A DNA stretch of 64,000 nt from positions 4,650,001-4,714,000 of the forward strand of contig OZ252214.1 in the NCBI GenBank assembly GCA_965248935.1, in the 5' to 3' direction. A program made the position numbers and the translations under genes. Positions within the stretch are counted from its first letter, which is position 1; each line of letters starts with the position of its first letter. Origin of the DNA: G032773895 sp965248935. Its GTDB lineage: Bacteria > Pseudomonadota > Gammaproteobacteria > Pseudomonadales > Cellvibrionaceae. This document shows, piece by piece, positions 57,125 to 63,907 of the stretch. Below the pieces are notes generated by a model. The model was not told the DNA's origin. It saw only the letters and a list, made by a program, of their open reading frames with translations, and did not search any database.

Positions 57125-57344
57125 AATACCTCCCAGAAAATCGTTGTTTATGAACGTTCAATATTTTAGAACATAATCTTAATTATTATCTAATATATTT
57201 CTTACCAATGCCGATTTATAGTTGTTCACGAAAACCTCCTTAAAACACAAAAAAAGTTTTTCTATACCTGGAATCATCAGAGTATAAATATATTTCATTG
57301 TATGATTCCCGGTGGCGTAAATTCACCTAACGAGGAAGTGTAGT
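57125..57344. promoter_or_regulatory. Divergent oxyR / catalase promoter region
   Basis: An AT-rich region that must contain both promoters and probably an OxyR site, although I could not place a clear OxyR consensus by eye. The catalase gene has a good ribosome site, GAGGA at 57332-57336, eight bases before its ATG. Confidence 0.6.
57267..57312. promoter_or_regulatory. Long inverted repeat just upstream of the catalase gene
   Basis: CCTGGAATCAT (57267-57277) and ATGATTCCCGG (57302-57312) pair over 11 bases with one mismatch, enclosing an AT-rich stretch with TATAAATATA. The placement suggests either a regulator site around the promoter or a hairpin in the 5' leader of the message. Confidence 0.45.
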
Positions 57345-58799
57345 ATGAGTGATAAAAAGAAATTATTAACCACTGCTTTCGGGTGCCCCGTTGCGCATAA
57401 TCAAAATGTGATGACTGCGGGGCCAAGAGGCCCGCAATTGTTACAAGATGTGTGGTTTTTAGAAAAGTTGGCGCATTTTGATCGAGAGGTAATTCCAGAA
57501 CGTCGTATGCATGCCAAGGGTTCCGGTGCTTACGGAACATTCACCGTCACTCACGATATTACCCAATATACCCAAGCCAAACTTTTTTCTGAAATTGGTA
57601 AAAAAACAGAAGTCTTTACTAGATTTACCACTGTTGCAGGGGAAAGAGGTGCAGCGGATGCAGAACGGGATATTCGGGGTTTTGCTTTGAAGTTTTACAC
57701 CGAAGAGGGTAACTGGGATATGGTAGGTAATAATACACCTGTGTTTTTCTTAAGAGACCCACTTAAATTTCCAGACTTGAATCATGCGGTCAAACGTGAC
57801 CCTAGAACAAATATGCGCAGTGCAAAAAATAATTGGGATTTTTGGACGTCTTTGCCAGAAGCATTACATCAGATTACAATTGTAATGAGTGACAGGGGCA
57901 TTCCTACAAACTACCGACACATGCACGGTTTTGGCAGTCATACCTTCAGCTTTATCAATAAGGATAACGAACGTTTCTGGGTCAAATTCCACTTTAAATC
58001 TCAACAGGGTATAGAAAACCTTACGGATGCAGAAGCGGATGCCATAATAGGCAAAGATAGAGAAAGCCATCAGCGCGATTTATATGAAAGCATCGAAAAT
58101 AATGCTTACCCTAAGTGGACGTTTAAAGTCCAGATTATGCCAGAAGCCGATGCTGAAAAAGTTCCATACAACCCCTTTGATTTAACCAAGATCTGGCCGC
58201 ACAAAGACTACCCTCTGATTGAGGTTGGAGAATTAGAGCTGAATAAAAACCCAGATAATTTTTTTGCGGAAGTTGAGCAATCTGCATTCAACCCGGCAAG
58301 TATTGTACCTGGCATAAGCTTTTCACCTGATAAAATGCTTCAAGGGCGTTTGTTTTCCTATGGGGATGCTCAACGCTATCGCTTGGGTGTCAATCATCAT
58401 CTGATTCCAGTAAATGCACCTCGCTGCCCTGTACATAGTTATCATCGAGATGGCCAAATGCGCGTAGATGGGAATTCTGGTAGTACTCTAGGCTACGAGC
58501 CTAACGACCAAGGAGAATGGAAAGATCAGCCCGATTACTCGGAGCCACCACTCAGCCTAAGTGGCTCGGCTAACCGCTGGGATCATAGGGAGGATAACGA
58601 CTACTTTTCCCAGCCGGGTAATTTATTTCGGCTGATGACAAAAGAACAACAGCAAACATTGTTTGATAATACTGCACGAGCTATAGACGGCGTACCTGAA
58701 GAGATACAACAGCGACATGTTCGCCATTGTTACAAGGCTGATCCAGATTATGGTAAAGGAGTTGCTGAAGCAATAGGTCTCTCTCTGGACGAAATATAA
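57345..58799 (+). CDS. katA: Monofunctional heme catalase (small subunit, clade 3-like)
   Basis: A 484-residue cytoplasmic catalase, the normal length of small-subunit enzymes. The distal catalytic His is H56 in PERRMHAKGSGAYG, the catalytic Asn is in VGNNTPVFF (N129/N130), and the proximal heme ligand is Y339 in LFSYGDAQRYRLG. It turns hydrogen peroxide into water and oxygen. It is transcribed away from oxyR and followed 56 bases later by a Dps gene, so the pair probably forms a peroxide-induced operon. The symbol is by family resemblance. Confidence 0.96.
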   Translation: MSDKKKLLTTAFGCPVAHNQNVMTAGPRGPQLLQDVWFLEKLAHFDREVIPERRMHAKGSGAYGTFTVTHDITQYTQAKLFSEIGKKTEVFTRFTTVAGERGAADAERDIRGFALKFYTEEGNWDMVGNNTPVFFLRDPLKFPDLNHAVKRDPRTNMRSAKNNWDFWTSLPEALHQITIVMSDRGIPTNYRHMHGFGSHTFSFINKDNERFWVKFHFKSQQGIENLTDAEADAIIGKDRESHQRDLYESIENNAYPKWTFKVQIMPEADAEKVPYNPFDLTKIWPHKDYPLIEVGELELNKNPDNFFAEVEQSAFNPASIVPGISFSPDKMLQGRLFSYGDAQRYRLGVNHHLIPVNAPRCPVHSYHRDGQMRVDGNSGSTLGYEPNDQGEWKDQPDYSEPPLSLSGSANRWDHREDNDYFSQPGNLFRLMTKEQQQTLFDNTARAIDGVPEEIQQRHVRHCYKADPDYGKGVAEAIGLSLDEI

Positions 58800-58855
58800 G
58801 AGGCATATAAAACTCAATTAAAATCATTAAATACAAAAGAGAAAAGGGGACTTCA

Positions 58856-59323
58856 ATGTCTACTATTGATATAGGAATTAATGAAGAAGATAGATTGAAC
58901 GTTGCTGATGGACTAAAAAAATTATTGGCAGACTCTTATACACTCTACCTGCAAACTCACAATTTTCATTGGAACGTTACTGGCCCAAGGTTCCGTGATT
59001 TGCACCTTATGTTTGAAGAACATTACACGGAATTAGCCGTTGCCGTTGATGATATTGCCGAAAGGATTCGAGCTTTGGGTGTGGCCGCACCGGGTACGTA
59101 TAAAGCTATGTCTAGCTTCAGTTCCATTGTTGAAATTGAAGGCGTTCCCGTAGCAGATGAAATGGTAAAAATCCTAAAAAGCAGCCATGAACAGCTTGTA
59201 AAAACTTGTCGCGCAACGATAAAACTTTCACAAGCCGCAGACGATGAGTCATCGACCGCGCTAATCTCGGATCGTATGCGCATTCATGAAAAAACCGCCT
59301 GGATGTTACGATCAATGTTATAA
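58856..59323 (+). CDS. dps: Dps-family ferritin-like DNA-protection protein
   Basis: A 155-residue protein with the Dps ferroxidase signature: H38 in HNFHWNVTGP, H50, D65 and E69 in AVDDIAERIRALG, with the spacing known for inter-subunit iron sites. Dps forms a twelve-subunit shell that oxidises and stores iron, using peroxide and so limiting Fenton damage. The ribosome site AGGGGA is well placed. It probably shares the catalase promoter, since the gap of 56 bases holds no evident terminator. Confidence 0.94.
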   Translation: MSTIDIGINEEDRLNVADGLKKLLADSYTLYLQTHNFHWNVTGPRFRDLHLMFEEHYTELAVAVDDIAERIRALGVAAPGTYKAMSSFSSIVEIEGVPVADEMVKILKSSHEQLVKTCRATIKLSQAADDESSTALISDRMRIHEKTAWMLRSML

Positions 59324-59729
59324 ACTCACTTAAAAGCTTCCATCAATATTGCGGCTGTTTTTAGTAGCCGAATGTTGGCCGATTACTATTTTCCCAACCA
59401 CCGTTAGAACTTGTTATTTTTGGAGTTCTTCCACAAATATATCTTTGGGTATTCCCGCCTTAAAGTAGAAATTTTTTGACTTTTACTGTCCGAAAGGGCG
59501 GTTAAGGCTTGGTAGTCGGGCATATAATGTACATGTTCGCTCTGTATATAATATCGAATTTAACATAATATATATTATGCGCATGTTTTTAGTTTGCAGG
59601 GAAATGTCCTGATATTTGGACGACCAGCCAAAGTATCCATTTTTTCCTTCTAAAGTATACAGTTAGTCGCCGGATGCCTAGTTTCGAAGGCTTAGTAATG
59701 AGGCTAGTTAATTGATATTTATAGACTTT
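59324..59729. other. Gene-free stretch after the redox block
   Basis: No supported gene in either strand. It contains a perfect 16-bp palindrome CATAATATATATTATG at 59564-59579, a 7-bp inverted repeat GCCTTAA/TTAAGGC at 59457-59463 and 59502-59508, and a weak CGGCT/AGCCG hairpin at 59352-59370. It marks the change from plus-strand to minus-strand genes. Confidence 0.6.
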
Positions 59730-59894
59730 TTATCTATGTTTCAGGCTCAAGTATAATGCTGTAAATAGCCCAGAAAACAAAGTACCACCAAAAACATAGG
59801 CTGCCCAGAGTGGTGAACCGCCATCTTGTCCAGACTTAATGTAAACAAGAAAGGCCAATCCTGGAGCGACCAGCGGGAAATATTCAGCAGCCGC
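59730..59894 (-). pseudogene. Truncated small membrane protein remnant
   Basis: A 54-codon open stretch with no ATG or GTG, bounded upstream by a stop. It reads AAEYFPLVAPGLAFLVYIK and then a hydrophobic segment LWAAYVFGGTLFSGLFTALYL near the end. The composition looks coding, so it is probably the 3' end of a membrane protein whose start has been lost. A TTG inside the frame could still serve as a weak start. Confidence 0.4.
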
Positions 59895-59907
59895 TTAGAT
59901 TTATTTA

Positions 59908-60453
59908 CTATGTAAAGACAATTTTGGGGACGCTATATCCTAGGACAACCCCAATTAAAATTAACAGAAACAGAAACCCTAATATTCCATTAGAATTTTC
60001 ATAGTTATGTCCCTCAAAACTGTCTTCGACATCCTGATCGATCTCATCAACACCCTTATTCTCATCATTCTCATCATTCTCATCATTCTCATCATTCTCA
60101 TCATTCTCATCATTCTCAGATACAACTGCTTTTGCTATATCCTTACCTATCTCAATATTTAGCTTTTTTACTGCGGCCTCACTAGGAAAGAAAGTATGTT
60201 TTGCCTCGTAAACAAGTATTGATGTAGATACTAATACAAACGAACTCAATAAATAGTATTTTGCCGACTCTAACATAATATTCACTGACTCATACCAGCT
60301 AAAAATGAGAAGTATCAACCCTAATCCATTAAAGACCAATTCAATCGTGACCTTAGTATATTTGGTATTTTCCCGCCAGATTGTCAGGCCACAAAATAAA
60401 ACACAGAATTCAAGTGAGAACCATATTGCGAACGGCCAGATATACCAGGGCAT
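59908..60453 (-). CDS. Four-segment membrane protein with an expanded NDE repeat
   Basis: A 181-residue protein with three hydrophobic segments in residues about 5-85, a soluble stretch from about 90 to 150 and a final hydrophobic segment near the C-terminus (GFLFLLILIGVVLGYSV). The soluble part holds six or more tandem NDE triplets followed by further acids. AAGGAG lies just before the ATG, so the gene is probably expressed. I do not recognise the family. Its setting among effector and immunity genes makes an immunity-like role possible, but this is a guess. Confidence 0.7.
   Translation of the reverse strand: MPWYIWPFAIWFSLEFCVLFCGLTIWRENTKYTKVTIELVFNGLGLILLIFSWYESVNIMLESAKYYLLSSFVLVSTSILVYEAKHTFFPSEAAVKKLNIEIGKDIAKAVVSENDENDENDENDENDENDENKGVDEIDQDVEDSFEGHNYENSNGILGFLFLLILIGVVLGYSVPKIVFT
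60056..60118 (-). repeat. In-frame 9-bp tandem repeat (NDE)
   Basis: The + strand shows repeated ATTCTCATC units that encode Asn-Asp-Glu on the minus strand. The reading frame is kept, and the array falls in the acidic linker of the membrane protein. Confidence 0.9.
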
Positions 60454-60476
60454 GAATTACTCCTTTATGTCGAAAT

Positions 60477-60497
60477 CTAACAAGGCTGTAGAAAAAT
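60477..60497. repeat. Short copy of the left-edge repeat arm
   Basis: CTAACAAGGCTGTAGAAAAA matches 211-231 with two mismatches. In both places it lies about 25 bases upstream of the start of a minus-strand gene. On the minus strand it ends with GTTAGAT, a perfect GTTRRRY box of the kind that ends attC sites, but no paired partner arm is evident here. Confidence 0.45.
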
Positions 60498-60663
60498 ACG
60501 GTTATTATTCACCGAAAACCCCACACCCTTTCAAATTAATTAATGCGTTCATTATATGCTCAATTTTCAATATTAGAAAGAAACACATCAAAAATAGCTT
60601 TTATCTTACTGTTACCGTTCCATATGTTTCTACGACCGTACACCGAAATAAATTAAAACTAGG

Positions 60664-60822
60664 CTATAGCCCAGAGATTTCTAAAAAATCATTTCCGGCA
60701 TCGGCTGCTTCATCTTCATTATTTATTTTTTTCAGTTTTTTCATTTCTTGGGAAAGTGACTCAAGCATATAACGTGCTTCCCAATCATTCAGTTTTATAT
60801 CGAGTTCACGAATATTAGCCAT
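60664..60822 (-). CDS. Small charged protein, 52 residues
   Basis: The frame starts MANIRELDIKLNDWEARYML with AAAGAGG upstream, and ends NDFLEISGL. The protein is rich in Lys and Glu, has no membrane segment and may be helical. The good ribosome site supports a real gene. The family is unknown to me. Confidence 0.5.
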   Translation of the reverse strand: MANIRELDIKLNDWEARYMLESLSQEMKKLKKINNEDEAADAGNDFLEISGL

Positions 60823-60934
60823 TTACACAACCTCTTTCTTAAAGACTTTATAGCCAATAATAATCTTTGATAAGCCCCCTTCAATTAACTTATTCCCTTA
60901 TAAAAGACAACGCCAATAATTAAGCAACGGGCTT

Positions 60935-60989
60935 GTTCAACAATACGGATCAATGGCGGTTCCGCGTTATTTATCCTTATTTGTTAAAT
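60935..60989. repeat. Dispersed repeat family 1, copy B (best attC-like copy)
   Basis: On the minus strand this element begins ATTTAAC and ends GTTGAAC, matching the RYYYAAC and GTTRRRY boxes of integron attC sites. The interior folds: AACAAATAAGGAT pairs with ATCCGTATTGTT with a bulged base, and GCGG pairs with CCGC in the centre. It starts two bases after the stop of the preceding minus-strand gene. Length is about 55 bases, near the minimum for attC. Confidence 0.6.
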
Positions 60990-60990
60990 T

Positions 60991-61164
60991 TTACTCGTCG
61001 TCAGTAAACATATTTTTATAGAAGTAATAGGCTACCCCTGTAAAGATAAAGGCACAACCGATAAATATACCCAGCTTAGTAATAGACCAATTAGAATAAA
61101 CGAAAAGGAATACTACACACGCAAAAACCCCAAGAAGAAACACTATGATTTTTAAGATTAACAT
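60991..61164 (-). CDS. Small two-segment membrane protein, 57 residues
   Basis: Starting at the ATG at 61162-61164 (GGAA just upstream), the protein has two hydrophobic segments, LKIIVFLLGVFACVVFLFVY and a second around LGIFIGCAFIFTGVAYYFY, and an acidic end FTDDE. A TTG at 61183-61185 would add seven residues. The stop abuts repeat copy B. Function unknown; small inner-membrane proteins in such arrays are often immunity proteins. Confidence 0.6.
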   Translation of the reverse strand: MLILKIIVFLLGVFACVVFLFVYSNWSITKLGIFIGCAFIFTGVAYYFYKNMFTDDE

Positions 61165-61239
61165 ACTATTTCCAGATTTTATCAAATGCCCAATCAGCGC
61201 CAGCCGCTTTTAGCATTAAAGGAAATTTGACCCGCTTTG

Positions 61240-61692
61240 TTATTTCTCTTTTAGATTTACACTACATTCTACCGATTGCTCAATGTATACAATGTCCCGA
61301 ACAAATAGCCATTGGTGAGATGCCTCTTCGCAAACCGTATATCCTCGATCTGAAAAATAACCATTAGCAACATAGTGGATAAGGTTAGGAGCCACAAAAA
61401 GAGAGGCAACACTAACTACGGCGAGTCTAGTTAAAAGAGTCGATTGTTTTTTTGATAATAATCGCCCCAGCCACCCTTCTTGCACTGTTGTAAAGGCAGC
61501 GACTGAAACACCTATCCCTACCCCCAGCATATAAAAGGAACCTTTGTCAAAGACGACGATTTCTGATTGAGTACCGCTAAAGAGAACAGCTAGTCGGTAA
61601 AAAAACCAAAACAACGCAGCAATTGAGCCAAAAAGGAATACCAAAGGGGCAAAGATACGAATGGCCAAGGGAGCCTTTTCTCTATCTTCCAT
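61240..61692 (-). CDS. Membrane protein coupled to the upstream toxin-like gene (candidate immunity protein)
   Basis: A 150-residue protein with three or four hydrophobic segments (about residues 12-35, 50-70 and 87-105) and a soluble C-terminal part with cysteines (VCEEASHQW and SVECSVN). Its ATG follows the stop of the upstream gene directly (TAAATG), so the two are translationally coupled. Immunity proteins against pore-forming toxins are typically such small inner-membrane proteins encoded immediately downstream. The immunity role is inferred from this arrangement. I do not recognise a named family with certainty. Confidence 0.6.
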   Translation of the reverse strand: MEDREKAPLAIRIFAPLVFLFGSIAALFWFFYRLAVLFSGTQSEIVVFDKGSFYMLGVGIGVSVAAFTTVQEGWLGRLLSKKQSTLLTRLAVVSVASLFVAPNLIHYVANGYFSDRGYTVCEEASHQWLFVRDIVYIEQSVECSVNLKEK

Positions 61693-62571
61693 TTACCATA
61701 CCTTCCGTGAGGGAGGTAGGTATTCCTTTAAAGCCTGCCAAACCCAATTGATCGCTATTCGTTGCCCCGATTCAATTGCATGGTCAATAATTTTATTTAT
61801 AGCTTTTCCAGTGGAATTTAATGCATTTCTCTTTTGTTCAGCAATATAATTTTCGGCGCTATCACCCAATTCATCGAGCCCGGCGATAACTCGGTTTGTA
61901 ATTCCTAAACTGTTATCGGCGTATTCAAGGAGCATCGACACACCGAACCCGACCACTACCACTACCACCATGAGAATAGGACCAACAGCCAGAGTAAACC
62001 CACCCATTACAACAGCAGCACCTATTGACGCCGCAGTGGCAATACCAACTTTAACTACGTCCGTGGCTAGTGTTCCTATAAACTGAGTAAGTGTCGCTTG
62101 ATCTGTAAGGAAATAGTCCACCACTCTATAAGCCGACAATAAAACTATAGTAAAGATACCTCCTTGCTTAGCCGCAGTTATAGCTCCAGCCTTACCCAAT
62201 CCCATTGATATTACTTTCGGGTTTTTTATTCCATACCTTGTTCCAGTAAGTATTGTTCTTAACCCCGCATGACCTTTAATTATGATGTGAGGCTTACCTC
62301 CATAGCTTTTAATATATGCCCTTGCGCCTATGCCTCCCAAGTCGCCAATGAGCTTAGCCATAGTCACTGCGTCATCGGCAGAAGCATAATAGCTCGCACC
62401 TAAACCCACTTTATTTTTGATTTTCTGCCAAGCAGCCTGGACACTTTTCTTGTTTCCTTTTGGTAACGACTTAATAATTGCATCCATCTCTTCAAGCGAG
62501 ACAACATAAACCTCATGTTTACTGGACTGTATTTGTTTCTGTAACTCTTTCTTTTCCTGTTCAGAAAACAT
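61693..62571 (-). CDS. Hydrophobic toxin-like protein (candidate pore-forming effector)
   Basis: A 292-residue protein with a charged N-terminal half and a strongly hydrophobic region: about residues 139-155, 173-192 and 192-215, the last a Val/Gly-rich stretch like the hydrophobic hairpin of channel-forming colicins. A segment YGGKPHIIIKGHAGLR precedes it, and a charged amphipathic C-terminal tail follows. AAGGAG precedes the ATG. It has no signal peptide and is followed with no gap by a membrane protein gene, and it sits next to a T6SS-type effector pair. Pore formation is my inference; it could instead be a membrane protein of another role. Confidence 0.55.
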   Translation of the reverse strand: MFSEQEKKELQKQIQSSKHEVYVVSLEEMDAIIKSLPKGNKKSVQAAWQKIKNKVGLGASYYASADDAVTMAKLIGDLGGIGARAYIKSYGGKPHIIIKGHAGLRTILTGTRYGIKNPKVISMGLGKAGAITAAKQGGIFTIVLLSAYRVVDYFLTDQATLTQFIGTLATDVVKVGIATAASIGAAVVMGGFTLAVGPILMVVVVVVGFGVSMLLEYADNSLGITNRVIAGLDELGDSAENYIAEQKRNALNSTGKAINKIIDHAIESGQRIAINWVWQALKEYLPPSRKVW

Positions 62572-62618
62572 TTTAACTTACTCCTTTGGTTAAATTTATG
62601 ATGAGAAATAACGCCCGT

Positions 62619-62745
62619 AATATTAACAGTGTCTTTTGGCTATACAAGCTCTCAACGCACTCAATTTACCCAATTCGGCCTAAAATCAATGGTATAAGCT
62701 TTTGTTCGGCTTATCTGGCTCTGGCGTATAAATTCACATCTCCAT
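62619..62745. repeat. Dispersed repeat family 2, right copy
   Basis: Matches 293-397 with indels. On the minus strand it begins near ACCTAACG and ends near CGTTATT, again resembling a cassette boundary, and keeps an internal ATAAGC/GCTTAT stem. It overlaps the 3' end of the 43-residue membrane ORF. Confidence 0.6.
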
Positions 62746-62865
62746 ATTCGTTAGGTGCTTTTTGTACAACCTTAGTGATAACCATCCGCCCGCTAGAATA
62801 ACCAAAGGCGCAACAACCATAAATAACCGGATGGTTAAATATAAATTGCCATTGATAAAGGGCAT
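62734..62865 (-). CDS. Possible 43-residue membrane peptide or gene fragment
   Basis: The frame runs MPFINGNLYLTIRLF, then a hydrophobic segment MVVAPLVILAGGWLSL and a basic end RLYKKHLTNMEM. It has one likely membrane segment and a positive C-terminal flank. No ribosome site is visible, and a stop lies three codons before the ATG, so it may be the 3' remnant of a larger membrane protein. It lies just after the Tai4-like gene. Confidence 0.35.
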   Translation of the reverse strand: MPFINGNLYLTIRLFMVVAPLVILAGGWLSLRLYKKHLTNMEM

Positions 62866-62882
62866 ATTGCTTCAGAAGATGA

Positions 62883-63287
62883 TTATTGCTTGTACAATGG
62901 TTCAAGAGCCACCATCGTTTTTTGAATCCTTGCTCTTACTTTGGGTAAATCAATAATCTCGCTACAAAACAATATCGGTAAATTCTTATCCTGCCCTGGT
63001 ACGACATCATCTCGAATCACCGCCATATTACCCTGCTTGATCTCAAACTTTACCTGCTCAACAATCTCCGCTAAAACATCTGGGTTCCCTTTTATTCGCT
63101 GAATAATGACGGATGCCCATGCGTCACCTTGATCTTTGAGGTAAGGATGAGACTGGAAAGTCAAGCAGCTTGCTATAGTGTAGCCTTCGATGTCTCGTAA
63201 CACTTTCGATCTGGATATATCATCTGTAGTTGATTTGGTGTCACAAGCAGTTATTATCAATGTCAAAAGAACGGTAATAATCCGCAT
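62883..63287 (-). CDS. Tai4-family immunity lipoprotein
   Basis: A 134-residue protein that begins with a lipoprotein signal, MRIITVLLTLIITAC, giving a lipidated C15. The +2 residue is Asp, the inner-membrane retention signal in enterobacteria. The mature part contains GDAWASVIIQRIKG and cysteines in ASCLTF and LFCSEI, as I recall from Tai4-type proteins. Tai4 binds and blocks the Tae4 amidase in the periplasm. Its ATG overlaps the stop of the upstream Tae4-like gene (TAATG), so the pair is translated together. A periplasm-facing lipoprotein is the right place to protect the producer's own cell wall. Confidence 0.78.
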   Translation of the reverse strand: MRIITVLLTLIITACDTKSTTDDISRSKVLRDIEGYTIASCLTFQSHPYLKDQGDAWASVIIQRIKGNPDVLAEIVEQVKFEIKQGNMAVIRDDVVPGQDKNLPILFCSEIIDLPKVRARIQKTMVALEPLYKQ

Positions 63288-63808
63288 TATGATAGCTCCC
63301 AGAATTCACCGCGTGATGTTCTGATATTCGTATGCGTCGAGTTAACATAAGTCGAATAGTTGTCGTAACTTGGTTCACGGTAGGTAACTCCATTCCACAA
63401 CGCAATATGTCCAGTGGCACCTTGCCAATTCACGCTAAATGCAATGATACCTTTGCGACTTCGAAAGGTATCATCGTACGGACTAGTATTGTCAATAGTG
63501 GGTGCCCCTAAAGTCTTGTGCAAATAATTTCGAAAATCACTCACACGGAAAATAATGCGAGAATTATCTGCGGTACCCAGCGTCGTTGCACCGACAGTAT
63601 TTGCTAACGCGGTATTAATAGGAGCGCCTCCTTTGTTAAAGGCTATGCTCAGTCGGCTTGCGCAGGTGTTTCCATTTGGACCGAACCCTGGTACGTTGAT
63701 GTTCTTTTCAGCAACGCCACCAAGAGCAGTGTAGAGGTCTTTTAATGTTCGATATTTAACGTGATCCGGAAATGTTAACCACAATCTTTGAACACTCGGC
63801 TTAATCAT
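63287..63808 (-). CDS. Tae4-family peptidoglycan amidase effector
   Basis: A 173-residue NlpC/P60-like cysteine peptidase. The proposed catalytic Cys is C49 in GPNGNTCASRLS and the His is H134 in GATGHIALWNG, matching the Tae4 pattern. Tae4 effectors are delivered by type VI secretion into the periplasm of rival Gram-negative cells, where they cut the peptide stems of peptidoglycan. I chose the ATG at 63806-63808, which has CAGGAG in front; an upstream in-frame start would add 12 residues. There is no signal peptide, as expected for a T6SS cargo, and no secretion-system gene in the window. Confidence 0.85.
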   Translation of the reverse strand: MIKPSVQRLWLTFPDHVKYRTLKDLYTALGGVAEKNINVPGFGPNGNTCASRLSIAFNKGGAPINTALANTVGATTLGTADNSRIIFRVSDFRNYLHKTLGAPTIDNTSPYDDTFRSRKGIIAFSVNWQGATGHIALWNGVTYREPSYDNYSTYVNSTHTNIRTSRGEFWELS

Positions 63809-63858
63809 AAACTCTCCTGTATTTATGCAATTATTCATTAACAATAATTTTTTTCACT

Positions 63859-63905
63859 AATACGGACCAATGGCGGTTCCGCGCTATTTATCCTTATTTG
63901 TTAGG
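63859..63905. repeat. Dispersed repeat family 1, copy C
   Basis: The same core as copies A and B (CAATGGCGGTTCCGCG with TATTTATCCTTATT). It lies within three bases of the stop of the RelE-like gene on the minus strand, where it begins ACCTAAC. The far end lacks a clear GTTRRRY box, so this copy looks degenerate on one side. Confidence 0.55.
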
Positions 63906-63907
63906 TT

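Noticed and set aside
59352..59370. Possible terminator after dps
   Set aside because: The stem is only five base pairs and no T-run follows, so I do not call it.
60056..60118. Regular short repeats that might suggest a CRISPR array
   Set aside because: Units are 9 bases with no spacers and encode NDE triplets in frame; a coding minisatellite.
60305..60772. 155-codon plus-strand frame
   Set aside because: It crosses the well-started minus-strand membrane gene and the 52-residue gene, and has no ribosome site.
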